The notes: generated from the sequence alone by a model not told the origin. 64,000 nt of DNA from an uncultured Clostridia bacterium (GCA_946184295.1 CAMHEZ010000002.1:62001-126000), one strand, 5' to 3'. Positions 38,865 to 47,933 are shown, counted from the first letter of the stretch. A program made the numbers and translations.

Positions 38865-39632
38865 TTACCAGCCTTGTTCGATGAGCCAGTTGTTAAGGCT
38901 GCGGTCACGGTCGCGAAGTTCCGTTTCGCTTTCGTATCCACCTAAATTATACTCTCCTTTGATGTTTCCGTCAACAATATACATGACGCGGGTGCATTTG
39001 GCGGCGACTTTGGCGTCGTGGGTGACAAGCATGATGGTGGTGCCATCCTTGTTGATTTTGCGCAGTTCCTCCATAACCTCGTCGGAACTGGTGCGGTTGA
39101 GAGCGCCGGTCGGTTCGTCGGCGAAGATCATCTTGGGCTTGTTCATCATACTGCGGCAGATGCAGGCGCGCTGGAGCTGGCCGCCGGACACTTCGTTGAT
39201 GTCGTTGTCGGCAATCTCGATAATGCCCAGCTTGCGCATGAGTTCCTTGCCGCGCTCGGTCTTTTCCTTCTTGGAGAGCGTGTTGGCCCTAGACTGGCGG
39301 GCGGGCAGAATGATGTTGTCCAGCACGTTGAGGTTGCGCAGCATATACATTTGCTGGAAGATGAAGCCCATTTCGTCCAGACGGACCTGCGCCAGTTCCT
39401 TGGCCTTGAGCTTGGAAATGTCCCTGCCGACAAATTCCACGGTGCCGGCGGTCATGTCGTCCATGCCCGATACGGTGTAGAGCAGGGTGGACTTGCCTGA
39501 ACCTGACGGCCCCATGACGGCTACCATTTCGCCCTCTTCTACCGAGAAATTCACATTTCGCAGAACGTTGTTCTGACGCTTGTTGATAATGTAGGTCTTG
39601 CAAAGATCTTTGACGTTAAGAATGTTGCTCAT
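38865..39632 (-). CDS. ABC transporter ATP-binding protein (MacB/BceA-like)
   Basis: Cytoplasmic ATPase subunit, 255 aa. Walker A GPSGSGKSTLL (about residues 40-50), Q loop FIFQQMYMLRNLN, signature VSGGQLQRACICRSMM, Walker B MIFADEPTGALN and the H-loop VTHD are all present. ATG 39632 follows GGGAG by eight bases; the gene starts 14 bases after the permease ends. With the FtsX-type permease and the two-component genes downstream it resembles peptide-sensing and resistance modules. Confidence 0.93.
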   Translation of the reverse strand: MSNILNVKDLCKTYIINKRQNNVLRNVNFSVEEGEMVAVMGPSGSGKSTLLYTVSGMDDMTAGTVEFVGRDISKLKAKELAQVRLDEMGFIFQQMYMLRNLNVLDNIILPARQSRANTLSKKEKTERGKELMRKLGIIEIADNDINEVSGGQLQRACICRSMMNKPKMIFADEPTGALNRTSSDEVMEELRKINKDGTTIMLVTHDAKVAAKCTRVMYIVDGNIKGEYNLGGYESETELRDRDRSLNNWLIEQGW

Positions 39633-39646
39633 GATGATTTCTCCCT

Positions 39647-42010
39647 TTATTCTACAGAATTGATTTCGTTGGAATTGACCTTGCGAATGGAAAGCGCCGT
39701 GAGGAATACGAAGAAGATGGTCACCGCAATAATAATGGCGGGGTAGAGAAGATAGGCTTCCAGAATATTGACATCGAAAATGATAGTCTTGGCGCCCATC
39801 GCCCGGAAAATCGCACCGCTGGTGAGTTCGCTCACGGGCGTGGAAATGATGCCCGAAATGAGGGCGGCCAGCAGCATGACAATGGTTATTCTCAGCACCT
39901 GCCAGCCGATGATGGAACCGTTCCTGAAGCCGATGGCTTTGAGCATGGCGATTTCGCCGCGCTCTTTGGTGAGGAAGGATTTTTCCATCAGCACCGCCAC
40001 CAGAATATTGATGAGAATGACTACCAGTACGATCAGCGACTTGGTGCTGTCGAGATAGCCGCCCGCACCGCCTGTGCCTTGGTCGGCGTATTCACCTGCC
40101 GTCTGCACCTCGCAGTCGGGATAGAGTTCCCTGATGGCTTCGATTCGCTGATTCAGTTCCGTTTGAGACGGATTGTCGTTGAATCTGATCTGAACGGGCA
40201 GAACACCGTTGAGATAGGTAAAGCTGTAGTGTTCATCCTCATGGAATTTAATGCCCTCGCCTGTGCTGATCATGGTCTGGAACAGTGCGGAAATGATGTA
40301 CGATCTGTCGCCCTCGGGAGAGGTGACGGTGACGGTATCGCCCACCGCCGCGCCGATTTTGTCGGCAATGACGTGTGTGACAGCGATTTCGCGCCTGTTC
40401 TGAGGCGGTGTTCCTTCGATGTAGAAAGTGTACATATCGGTAGTGGTGTTGATTCCCTCAAAGGTCAGGGATTTGGTGGAAAGTTCGCCCTTCGTTATGG
40501 TGAATTTATGGCATGCCTCGCTGAATACTTTCACCTCGTAGCCTTGTGTTTTCATTTCTTTTTGCATGGCTTTGATGTCGGCTTCCAGCTTTTCTCTGCC
40601 GTCCTCGGTGAAGTAGCCGCTGAATTTCTCGTTGTCGGTCAGCAGCACATCACATTCCGCCATGCCGAACCAGCTCAGCAGTTTGGGACTTCTCAGCGTG
40701 GAGATGGAATTGAGCACAATGGAAATCAGTACCATGCCAATGGTAAAGGTCAGGAGCATGATAGTGTATTTGCCGAATCCGCTCAGAATATCGTTGACTG
40801 ACATAAACGGGACAGGTTTCATCGGCGATTTGGAAAGTTTGAGGAACCCCTTTTTCTTGTAGCGTTCGCCGGTGGAGCCGCTGCGAATCGCGTCTACGGG
40901 CGTGTAGGTTTTGACAACGCGCGTACTGCGCCAGCAGAACAGCATGATAACGACCACCACGCCCATCGCGCAGAGGATTTCAAGGGGCAGTGAATTGCCG
41001 GCGGAAATCATCAGGTTTTCAGACGCCTGACGAAGCAGCAGCTCTCCGAACGGCGCGGAAAGGACCATGCCGACAGCCGCGCCCACGAGAGAGATGGCCA
41101 GATATTTGACCAGATAGAGGCTGCGGATTTTGCCGTTCGGTATACCGATGGCCTTCATGATGCCGATTTCGCGAAATTCCTCGCTCAGCGTGAAGGTGAT
41201 GGTAAAGCGCAGAATCACCAGCGCAATCAGAATCAGACAAAGGCTGAGAATCATCAGCAGCCCCACCACGATCATTTCCATCATATAAGCCAATTGCAGC
41301 CGGCTTTTGGCGGCGTCAAAGAGAAGATTCTGACAATCATTCATCGCCTGTTCCACGGCCGAAATATCGTCGGTATCAATAAAGGTGATGGTTCCTTTGT
41401 AGGATGCAATGGCTTCGTCCGCCATGAATTTTTGGAAGTCCGCATGATGGATGACGATACGGGGGGCGTTAATCATGCTGCCACCGACAGCCGCGTCTTT
41501 CAGGTACCCTTTTACGGTAAATTCCTGCCGCGTGCTGCCGATTTTGATGCTGAACCGATCGCCGATCGACATGCCTATGCTGTCAAGATACGACTTTCTG
41601 ATATAGGCGTCGCCTTGAGAAATGGCGGTCAGTTCATTGTTATCGCCGTCATAGTAATGTTCGATGCGGTTGTCAATCGAGCTGAGCATGTCGATTGACG
41701 ACGAGCTGGTATTTTCCCCGTTAAATTCAATACCGTCGACGTTGTAAACAATATTTTCGACCCTGACCTTTGTCACACAGTCCAATCCGCGCGCGATTTC
41801 GGCGGCGCTTTTGCCGTTCTCGCCGCGCTCCAGTACCATATAGTCGCCTACTTCGGCCTGCTCGAAATAATGGTCCAGCGAATCCGCCACCGCTGCCAGA
41901 TTGCCCGCGCTGGAGGCGATAAAGGTCACCGCCAGAATCACGAACAGCAGAATGATGAAATTCATGGTTTTCTTCCGTTTCAAATCGCGCTGTAAAATGT
42001 GCCAGAACAT
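39647..42010 (-). CDS. FtsX-family ABC transporter permease
   Basis: A 787-aa membrane protein with one helix at the N terminus (about 17-37), a large outer domain (about 40-245), three helices (about 255-360), one central helix (about 420-440), a second outer domain (about 445-655) and three helices near the C terminus. Two FtsX-type cores contain EEFREIGIMKAIGIPNGKIRSLY (split) and GEIAMLKAIGFRNGSIIGW. It pairs with the ATPase just downstream. The substrate may be a peptide or lipid. ATG 42010 follows GGAGGG by seven bases. Confidence 0.9.
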   Translation of the reverse strand: MFWHILQRDLKRKKTMNFIILLFVILAVTFIASSAGNLAAVADSLDHYFEQAEVGDYMVLERGENGKSAAEIARGLDCVTKVRVENIVYNVDGIEFNGENTSSSSIDMLSSIDNRIEHYYDGDNNELTAISQGDAYIRKSYLDSIGMSIGDRFSIKIGSTRQEFTVKGYLKDAAVGGSMINAPRIVIHHADFQKFMADEAIASYKGTITFIDTDDISAVEQAMNDCQNLLFDAAKSRLQLAYMMEMIVVGLLMILSLCLILIALVILRFTITFTLSEEFREIGIMKAIGIPNGKIRSLYLVKYLAISLVGAAVGMVLSAPFGELLLRQASENLMISAGNSLPLEILCAMGVVVVIMLFCWRSTRVVKTYTPVDAIRSGSTGERYKKKGFLKLSKSPMKPVPFMSVNDILSGFGKYTIMLLTFTIGMVLISIVLNSISTLRSPKLLSWFGMAECDVLLTDNEKFSGYFTEDGREKLEADIKAMQKEMKTQGYEVKVFSEACHKFTITKGELSTKSLTFEGINTTTDMYTFYIEGTPPQNRREIAVTHVIADKIGAAVGDTVTVTSPEGDRSYIISALFQTMISTGEGIKFHEDEHYSFTYLNGVLPVQIRFNDNPSQTELNQRIEAIRELYPDCEVQTAGEYADQGTGGAGGYLDSTKSLIVLVVILINILVAVLMEKSFLTKERGEIAMLKAIGFRNGSIIGWQVLRITIVMLLAALISGIISTPVSELTSGAIFRAMGAKTIIFDVNILEAYLLYPAIIIAVTIFFVFLTALSIRKVNSNEINSVE

Positions 42011-42199
42011 ATTGTTTCCCTCCGAATGTTTTGATCTTGGCTTGATTATAAACCTTGATTTATTAAATAATCCTTAAATCCGAGAAATTTCACATTGCAG
42101 AAACCGCCCGTTTTCTGCGGTTTATCAAAATCTTTTGGCATGATTTCAATATTCCTGTATAAACTCTTTTATCATCATAATAAGACCAAAAAGCTTGCA

Positions 42200-42228
42200 T
42201 TGATTTGCAGTCGGGATTGTTATAAAAT
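42200..42228 (+). promoter_or_regulatory. Promoter of the prophage remnant
   Basis: TTGATT (42200-42205) and TAAAAT (42223-42228) are separated by 17 bases, 51 bases before the first phage-derived frame. Confidence 0.55.
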
Positions 42229-42278
42229 AACAGTAAGAAAAGCGCGCTTTAAAAATAACATATCAAGGAGGATTTGTT

Positions 42279-42535
42279 TTGACACCCATCACAAGAAACG
42301 AGGTTTATCTGGCAACCACAGTCAGTCATACCGAAACCGGAGAGAATCTGCCCGAACCGGTCACACGAGAGGAATTATTCTGAAACAATTGTGTGACAAA
42401 ATCGCCGCAATGAATGCCACGTCGCCTGAAGATATTCAAACGGCGGTAAACGCCTATCTTACAGAAAACGGCGTAACGATCAACATCAGAGCTGCGACAG
42501 ACGCGGAAATGGAGGAGGCTATGAACAATGCCTGA
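42279..42535 (+). pseudogene. Frameshifted small prophage protein
   Basis: A strong AAGGAGG lies eight bases before TTG 42279, which opens a 34-codon frame with TPITRNEVYLAT and EPVTREELF before TGA 42381. The -1 frame continues at once with LKQLCDKIAAMN, then SPEDIQTAVNAYLTENGVTI, to the stop at 42533. Read together they form one plausible 85-residue protein of the kind found near tail-fibre genes. I see no slippery heptamer, so a one-base deletion is more likely than programmed frameshifting. Confidence 0.6.
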
Positions 42536-42871
42536 AATCTTTACAACGCCCCAGCAGGTTGCGGCACAAGTCAAATCTATCTTCGTGGGTTTCTACTACT
42601 GACGGATTCATGAATGGTATGGATACAGATTTTCTGGCGGTGATTGGCAAAACACATATCGTTGGTTTTCGCAATGCTGTTTGTGACGGCGGGAACCGAT
42701 AACGCCAGCAACCGTATCAAGTACAGAAGCGGTACAGCACAATATTGGTGGTTAAGAATCCCATACTCTTGGAACAGCAACTCTGTCCGTACTGTCCATG
42801 CGACAGGCAATGTCCACTACAGCGGAGCAAACATCAGCATTGGTGTTGCCCCGACTTGCAATATCATCTAG
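42528..42871 (+). pseudogene. Tail-fibre-like (DUF6273-type) gene remnant
   Basis: Three frames carry pieces of one protein. The pieces are MPEIFTTPQQVAAQVKSIF (from ATG 42528), then TDGFMNGMDTDFLAVIGK (around 42597-42660), then NRIKYRSGTAQYWWLRIPY and ISIGVAPTCNII up to the stop at 42871. The WWLRxPY...GVAPxCNI pattern is the end of DUF6273-type domains often found in gut phage and surface proteins. The middle of the domain is missing, so there is at least one deletion and two frame changes. Confidence 0.6.
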
Positions 42872-42890
42872 GAAGGAGTTTTTTTACATT

Positions 42891-43067
42891 ATGTTCGGTT
42901 TTAAACCTGTTAAAGAACAAAGGCCTGAACTGCGCCGCGAAAACACAAAGCTGAGAGCAGCGCTTGAACAGGCCAACGCTGATGTCGCATACTTCGCGAT
43001 GATGGCCGACATCGAGCTGGAAAACAATGAGGAAACGGAGGAAGGCAGCCATGAAAACGAAATTTGA
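42891..43067 (+). CDS. Small coiled-coil prophage protein
   Basis: A 58-aa acidic protein (MFGFKPVKEQRPELR, later AYFAMMADIELENNEETEEG) with a short helical coil. Such proteins often precede XkdX in tail modules. AAGGAG lies 12 bases before ATG 42891. It overlaps the XkdX gene by 17 bases. The function is unknown. Confidence 0.6.
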   Translation: MFGFKPVKEQRPELRRENTKLRAALEQANADVAYFAMMADIELENNEETEEGSHENEI

Positions 43068-43176
43068 AAAGGTCAGAGATTTCTATGAGCGCGGCCTGTG
43101 GAATCTTTCCCGTGTGCGTGACGCGGTGGTCAAAGGGTGGCTTACAGCGGCGGAATTTACCAACGAGGAGGACTAG
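43051..43176 (+). CDS. XkdX-family prophage protein
   Basis: 41 residues; the core FYERGLWNLSRVRDAVVKGW then LTAAEF matches the XkdX pattern (Y-x2-G-L/M-W ... V-x4-G-x-I/L-T-x2-E-Y/F). XkdX proteins sit between tail-fibre and lysis genes in Firmicutes phages; the role is unknown. ATG 43051 follows GGAAGG. The stop lies three bases before the endolysin start. Confidence 0.85.
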   Translation: MKTKFEKVRDFYERGLWNLSRVRDAVVKGWLTAAEFTNEED

Positions 43177-43179
43177 GAT

Positions 43180-43830
43180 ATGGGGGTGAAGACATACAGC
43201 TTGAAAAAGGACGGCAATGTGAAACTCTCGCCCAATTTCGCAGTGAAAGAATTTCATTGCAACGACAACAGCGATGAGATCAAGATTGACAGCAACCTGC
43301 CGCTCCTTCTCCAGCAGATTCGCGATCATTTCAACGCGCCGGTTCATATCAACTCCGCCTACCGTACACCTGCCTACAATGCCAAGGTCGGCGGCGTGAG
43401 CAATTCCTACCACGTCAAGGGAATGGCTGCCGATATCGTGGTTTCCGGTATTTCGGCCAAGCGCGTGGCACAGTACGCGGAAACGCTCTCCTGCGGCGGC
43501 ATCGGCTGGTATGAGGGAAAGAAGTTCGTCCACATCGACACCCGCCCGAAGCGCGTCTGTTGGAAGAATTCCGGCAGCAACGTCCGCAAGACCTTCTCCG
43601 ATTGTCCCTATGCGGAGCCGTCATCTGTTTTGAGAATGAATACCATTGCGCATGGTACAGCATGGGTACAATGGCATCTTCGCAAACTCGGCGCCAAACT
43701 CACGATTGACGGCAAGTTTGGAGTCATCACCAAAGCGGCGGTCATCTCCTTCCAGAAGCGCCTTGGTCTGACTACCGATGGCGTTGTGGGTGAGAAGACC
43801 CGCCTTGCCTTGAAACAGGAGGTGATCTGA
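43180..43830 (+). CDS. Prophage endolysin: M15 peptidase with peptidoglycan-binding domain
   Basis: A 216-aa lysis enzyme. The N-terminal peptidase M15_3 domain (about 10-125) cuts peptide bonds in peptidoglycan; zinc ligands are seen in SYHVKGMAADI (His, Asp) and FVHID (His). The C-terminal PG_binding_1 domain (about 150-216) has VQWHLRKLG, IDGKFGVITKAAVISFQK and TDGVVGEKTRLAL. There is no signal peptide, so release would need the holin gene two bases downstream. ATG 43180 follows GGAGG. Confidence 0.92.
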   Translation: MGVKTYSLKKDGNVKLSPNFAVKEFHCNDNSDEIKIDSNLPLLLQQIRDHFNAPVHINSAYRTPAYNAKVGGVSNSYHVKGMAADIVVSGISAKRVAQYAETLSCGGIGWYEGKKFVHIDTRPKRVCWKNSGSNVRKTFSDCPYAEPSSVLRMNTIAHGTAWVQWHLRKLGAKLTIDGKFGVITKAAVISFQKRLGLTTDGVVGEKTRLALKQEVI

Positions 43831-43831
43831 A

Positions 43832-44272
43832 ATGCCCAATTTTGAAAAAGCAACCGCACTCACCGGCATCGGCGCACTGGTCGCTTCCTGGTGCGGCGGC
43901 TGGGATGGCGACATGTGGACATTGGCGGCCTTCATGGCCATCGACTGGATCACCGGCTTGATTGTGGCGGGCGTGTTTCACGCCTCGCCCAAGACCGTAT
44001 CCGGCACGCTCGAAAGCCGTGTCGGATTGAAAGGACTCTGCCGGAAGGGCGCCATGCTGCTGCTGGTGATCGTAGCCGTCCGGCTCGACCTGATGGCCGG
44101 GCTTCACGGCGTCCTGCGCACCGGCGTGATCGTCGCCCTGGTCTGCAACGAAGCGCTCTCCATTCTGGAAAATGTCGGTCTGATGGGCGTGGAGTACCCC
44201 ACGATTATCCGCAATGCGATTGACAAATTGCAGGGGAAGAGCGACTGTAAGGAAGAAAATCATAAAAAGTAA
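43832..44272 (+). CDS. Phage holin (holin 4_1 / TcdE-like family)
   Basis: A 146-aa membrane protein with three to four hydrophobic segments (about residues 8-22, 28-48, 70-84, 92-110) and a basic tail. The motif MAIDWITGLIVAG together with GLKGLCRKGAMLLLVIVAV matches the Bacteriophage_holin_4_1 family, whose members make pores that let endolysin out. ATG 43832 follows AGGAGGTGAT. It is followed by a terminator, closing the remnant. Confidence 0.9.
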   Translation: MPNFEKATALTGIGALVASWCGGWDGDMWTLAAFMAIDWITGLIVAGVFHASPKTVSGTLESRVGLKGLCRKGAMLLLVIVAVRLDLMAGLHGVLRTGVIVALVCNEALSILENVGLMGVEYPTIIRNAIDKLQGKSDCKEENHKK

Positions 44273-44297
44273 GGTAACTTTTCTGTACCCTTACGCG

Positions 44298-44335
44298 AAC
44301 GGCCACTGTTCCACATAGAACAGTGGCCGTTTTTG
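44298..44335 (+). terminator. Terminator after the holin gene
   Basis: AACGGCCACTGTTC (44298-44311) pairs perfectly with GAACAGTGGCCGTT (44318-44331), followed by TTTTT. Confidence 0.93.
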
Positions 44336-44474
44336 GTTGGTTTTGTTATTATGATGATGTTCTGAAAAAGATTTCACTACACTTGAAAAAATCATTAAAA
44401 AATTTTATGATAATCCTGTAACAAATCGCTGCTCAACTGCATTCACGTAATGAAAGACCAAGGAGGTGAATCAA

Positions 44475-44972
44475 ATGCAGCCCATCGAGGACGTGGAACA
44501 ACATTATCAGCAATATGCCCAGACCGTTTACAAATACCTGCTGTCGCTCACGCAGGACGAATATCTGGCGGAAGAGCTGACACAGGAGACCTTCTATCAG
44601 GCCATACGGTGCAGCGACAAATTCAACGGAAGTTGTGCGGTTTCAACATGGCTGTGCGGCATTGCTAAAAATGTGCTGCATACCTATCGCCGCAAGCACC
44701 CAACCCATGAAAATATTGCAGATGTGCCCGAACAGGAATTGTCCCTGCCGTCTGCGGAGAGTGATGCCATGCAGTCAGCTGAACGTGTGGCGCTTTTCAG
44801 AAGGCTGCATGAGCTGCCCGAACCGTACCGAGAGATTTTGTATCTGCGGATTTTCGGAGGGCTGTCATTTCGGGAAATAGGAGAGGTGCAAGGTAAAACC
44901 GAAAACTGGGCGCGGGTGACATTTTACCGCGGCAGAGAAAAAATGAGAAAGGATTTGGATACAGATGAATGA
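44475..44972 (+). CDS. ECF-type RNA polymerase sigma factor
   Basis: A 165-aa extracytoplasmic-function sigma factor. Region 2 (about 15-85) has YLLSLTQDEYLAEELTQETF and STWLCGIAKNVLHTY; region 4 (about 105-160) has LPEPYREILYLRIFGGLSFR, then the recognition helix near WARVTFYRGREKMRKDL. ATG 44475 follows AAGGAGGTG; a GTG at 44466 lies in that site. It overlaps the anti-sigma gene by eight bases, as expected for a regulator pair. Confidence 0.92.
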   Translation: MQPIEDVEQHYQQYAQTVYKYLLSLTQDEYLAEELTQETFYQAIRCSDKFNGSCAVSTWLCGIAKNVLHTYRRKHPTHENIADVPEQELSLPSAESDAMQSAERVALFRRLHELPEPYREILYLRIFGGLSFREIGEVQGKTENWARVTFYRGREKMRKDLDTDE

Positions 44973-46359
44973 AAAGAAAATCCCCTGTGAAACGGTACGT
45001 GATCTCTTTCCGTCGTACATCGACGGGCTGACCAGCGACGTGACCAATGGCTTGATTGAGGAACACATCGCCGACTGCACCGCGTGCGGCGATATTCTGA
45101 AAGCCATGCGAATGCCGGAGCCGGCGTTGTCTGACACAAAAAAGGGGGAAGGAAAAGTGCTGGATTTTTTGAAGAAGAACAAGAGGCGTAATATAAAAAT
45201 TCTCATTGGCAGTGTGGCGGGCGCGATTGTGCTGGCACTGGCACTGGTCTATCTGCGGCTGTTCGTGGTGGGCGGAGAAATGGGGGGCGACTGGATCGCC
45301 TGCGAGGTGACCGTCAACGGCAGTCAGGTGGTACTTGACGGTACCCCCATGGACAGTGCGCTTTGCATCTCCAACGTCACCTTCACAGAAGAAAACGGCG
45401 TTGTGACTGCCCATACCAAGGCGGTGCTTGCGTCGTGGTTCCGGCATAACGGAAGCTTCCACGCGACATACACGGCGAATACCAATGAAGTCAGGCAGGT
45501 GTGCATTAATGACCGCATTCTGTGGAACGACGGCTATCAGATCACGTCGCTGGCCTCTGAAGTCTATCAGACACGCCACGCGTATATGGGCAGCATGTCC
45601 GCCAACGCCAGAACCGCTAATGCGCTCAATGTGGCCGGCTATCTCGGCAGCTACACCAACGAGCTGCGCACGTCGCAATCGCCCTACACCTGGGTCATCA
45701 GACTTTCGGAGGACATTCCGGCAGAGGAACAGCTCACCAGGGAAAGCTATATGAATGCGCTTGCCTATGTGATGATGGGCGTCATCGAAAATCTGGAACA
45801 GATCACCTATGAATATACGGTGGACGGACAATCCCTCACCAGAGACGTCACTGTCGAGGACGGCCGGTATTTCTTTGATGGGGACATCAAGCAGTGCGCT
45901 GAGAATGTCAGCACACTGGACCGTCTCATCAGCGAAACCAGACTGAGTATCTCCCCCACCTACCGTGTCACGCAAGAAAAATCTGACGGTCACGACAATC
46001 TTAACGTCACGATCATAGTGGACACAGACCAGCATATTAAAAGCTATACCCATACCCTTCTCAAAGATGGTAAGGTATTTCATGAGTCCGAAGATTCAGC
46101 TGACCCTTATTTCAGCATAGAAAACAAAACCAAATTGGGATTTTCCAGACCGGACAACAGCGATAAGGATCTGACCGGCAGTCAGTTGGAAATGGCGTTT
46201 TCCGTCAAAACGCCTGACGGCAAGGCATATCTTGTACAAAACAAAGTGAAGATTCCGGCGGTTTACGGCAGCAATACCGTTATCAAGCTCAAGGGCAGCA
46301 CCGAAAAAGGCTTCACGGCCGAAGTCATTAACACATATTATTTCATCAGCGACAGATAA
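44965..46359 (+). CDS. Anti-sigma factor with zinc finger and large outer domain
   Basis: A 464-aa single-pass membrane protein. The N-terminal zf-HC2 domain (residues 5-45, CETVRDLFPSYIDG then EEHIADCTACG) binds the sigma factor in this family. A membrane helix (about 77-96, ILIGSVAGAIVLALALVYL) leads to an extracellular part of about 365 residues with no domain I can name; it is much larger than in typical anti-sigma factors. Translation is coupled to the sigma gene by an 8-base overlap. The outer domain probably senses an envelope signal. Confidence 0.85.
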   Translation: MNEKKIPCETVRDLFPSYIDGLTSDVTNGLIEEHIADCTACGDILKAMRMPEPALSDTKKGEGKVLDFLKKNKRRNIKILIGSVAGAIVLALALVYLRLFVVGGEMGGDWIACEVTVNGSQVVLDGTPMDSALCISNVTFTEENGVVTAHTKAVLASWFRHNGSFHATYTANTNEVRQVCINDRILWNDGYQITSLASEVYQTRHAYMGSMSANARTANALNVAGYLGSYTNELRTSQSPYTWVIRLSEDIPAEEQLTRESYMNALAYVMMGVIENLEQITYEYTVDGQSLTRDVTVEDGRYFFDGDIKQCAENVSTLDRLISETRLSISPTYRVTQEKSDGHDNLNVTIIVDTDQHIKSYTHTLLKDGKVFHESEDSADPYFSIENKTKLGFSRPDNSDKDLTGSQLEMAFSVKTPDGKAYLVQNKVKIPAVYGSNTVIKLKGSTEKGFTAEVINTYYFISDR

Positions 46360-46396
46360 CACATGATTATCAGCCATTTGTGTGTGGGAACGTAAA

Positions 46397-46438
46397 AAAC
46401 AGGCGGCAGGGTCTTTTGCAACCCTGCCGCCTGTTTTT
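46397..46438 (+). terminator. Terminator after the sigma/anti-sigma operon
   Basis: AAACAGGCGGCAGGGT (46397-46412) pairs with ACCCTGCCGCCTGTTT (46421-46436), followed by T residues. Confidence 0.93.
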
Positions 46439-46507
46439 CACAATCGCTACATCGTACAGCCGCACTTCCATATAGCCCCTTTTATAAATCTACCAAATCA
46501 TCGGCTA

Positions 46508-46536
46508 TTGACATCAAAAAATATGTATGATATGAT
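46508..46536 (+). promoter_or_regulatory. Promoter of the O-acetylation operon
   Basis: TTGACA (46508-46513) and TATGAT (46531-46536) are separated by 17 bases, 44 bases before the first start codon. Confidence 0.8.
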
Positions 46537-46580
46537 TAATCTGTTGTTTCGACAGTTTCTTCAGGAAGGAAGCGAACCGT

Positions 46581-47420
46581 TTGCATACCAAAATCAAGCG
46601 CCTCAGCGGATATACGGCATCTGTACTGTGCGCGCTGTTTGTTGTGATTGCCGTTATGCTTTCGCTCAGATTTTATGCCGCTCAGCCTGTCTCCACGCCA
46701 TCACCGGCTTTGACCGAAGGTTTAAATTATCTGTCACGGCGTGAGCAGGCGGATTACACAAAGGTTGACCGTATTTTCCGACAGCGGCAGGAGGAACGTC
46801 TGGCCGCCCGTCAGCAGGCAGAGCAGCGCGCCAGGCTCATCGCCGATCTGGAACATGATGCGGTAAACGTGTGGCCGCTGTTTGATGATTATGTCATTCT
46901 CGGAGATTCGAGAGCGGTGGGCTTCTCCTACTATCACTTTCTCGAATACAGACGAGTCCTGGCCGACGGCGGCAACACTATCCGCAGCATTGCCGAACGT
47001 ATTCCCGCTATGAAAAATCTGAATCCCTCTTACATCTACATTTGCTACGGTCTCAACGATACGGGAATCGGGTTCTGGAAGGAGGGGGAACCTTACGCGG
47101 CGGAAATGCTGGAAATTCTCAACGGCCTGCGGGAAGAATTTCCCAACGCAAAAATTATCGTCAGCTCTATTCTTCCCGCTACGCCCGAAGCCGTCTCCCA
47201 CAGCCCCGCCTGGGGCCGCATTCCCGCGTTCAGCGCGGCGGTCGAGACGATGTGTGCCGAAAACGGCTTCATCTTTGTCAATAACGATGCGCTTTGCGCG
47301 GCCTATATGGATACCCAGTGGCAGCCGGACGGCGTTCATCTGCGCAAAAGCTTCTACCCCTATTGGGCCAAGAATCTGATGCTTGCCGCCTTGCGGGACG
47401 GGGAGGTTGAAACGGAATGA
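46581..47420 (+). CDS. Membrane-anchored SGNH/GDSL hydrolase-like protein
   Basis: A 279-aa protein. A basic start and membrane helix (about 13-33) place the rest outside the cell. The helical linker (about 55-95) precedes an SGNH fold: block I VILGDSRAVGF, block III YGLNDTG and block V DGVHLRKSFYP with the catalytic Asp/His. Such proteins add or remove acetyl groups on polysaccharides. The start is TTG 46581, ten bases after GGAAGGA. It is the first gene of a four-gene O-acetylation operon. Confidence 0.85.
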   Translation: MHTKIKRLSGYTASVLCALFVVIAVMLSLRFYAAQPVSTPSPALTEGLNYLSRREQADYTKVDRIFRQRQEERLAARQQAEQRARLIADLEHDAVNVWPLFDDYVILGDSRAVGFSYYHFLEYRRVLADGGNTIRSIAERIPAMKNLNPSYIYICYGLNDTGIGFWKEGEPYAAEMLEILNGLREEFPNAKIIVSSILPATPEAVSHSPAWGRIPAFSAAVETMCAENGFIFVNNDALCAAYMDTQWQPDGVHLRKSFYPYWAKNLMLAALRDGEVETE

Positions 47421-47929
47421 AAACATTACTATGTGAGCTGTCGCGCTGGCTCGCTGCCGGGCTGGCGATTTGCCTGCTGGTAGTTGGCAGTATGCAAGTG
47501 CAAAACAGCACGGCCTCTCCTGACGCGGTACTGTCCGCCGTCACCGCGGAACTGGATATGACCAAAATGCAGGAGGCTCCCGCACAGACTATCAAGCGCC
47601 TATATGGCGTGAATCCATCGGACTATGAATCCTGTACGCTGTATTATCCCGTCACCAATATGGACGTGGACGAGCTGCTTCTCGTGAAGCTGACTGACAT
47701 CTCACAGGGGGAGCCGCTGAAAATGGCAGTCAACGAGCGACTGTCCCGACAAAAGCATACTTTTGAAAACTACGGCCCTTCACAAATGGCGCTGCTCAAT
47801 GAACATGCGGTGCTGGAACTGCGCGGCAGCTACCTGCTGTTTGTCGTCAGCGCCAACGCCGACGACGCAAAAGCAGCTTTTATCAAGGCTTTGCAAGCCG
47901 ACCCCACGACGGAACAGAAGGGAGCCTAG
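47417..47929 (+). CDS. DUF4358 protein
   Basis: A 170-aa protein with an N-terminal membrane helix (about 8-26), then a small outer domain containing NPSDYESCTLYYPVTNMDVDE (split after YY) and FENYGPSQMALLNEH, which match the DUF4358 pattern. The function is unknown; DUF4358 genes regularly accompany MBOAT acyltransferases and DHHW proteins. The start overlaps the SGNH gene by four bases (ATGA). Confidence 0.8.
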   Translation: MKTLLCELSRWLAAGLAICLLVVGSMQVQNSTASPDAVLSAVTAELDMTKMQEAPAQTIKRLYGVNPSDYESCTLYYPVTNMDVDELLLVKLTDISQGEPLKMAVNERLSRQKHTFENYGPSQMALLNEHAVLELRGSYLLFVVSANADDAKAAFIKALQADPTTEQKGA

Positions 47930-47933
47930 CGTC

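Noticed and set aside
44405-44455. ECF-type autoregulated promoter (TGTAAC and CGTAATG) before the sigma gene
   Set aside because: The two elements are 23 bases apart, too far for the usual 15-17 bases of ECF promoters.
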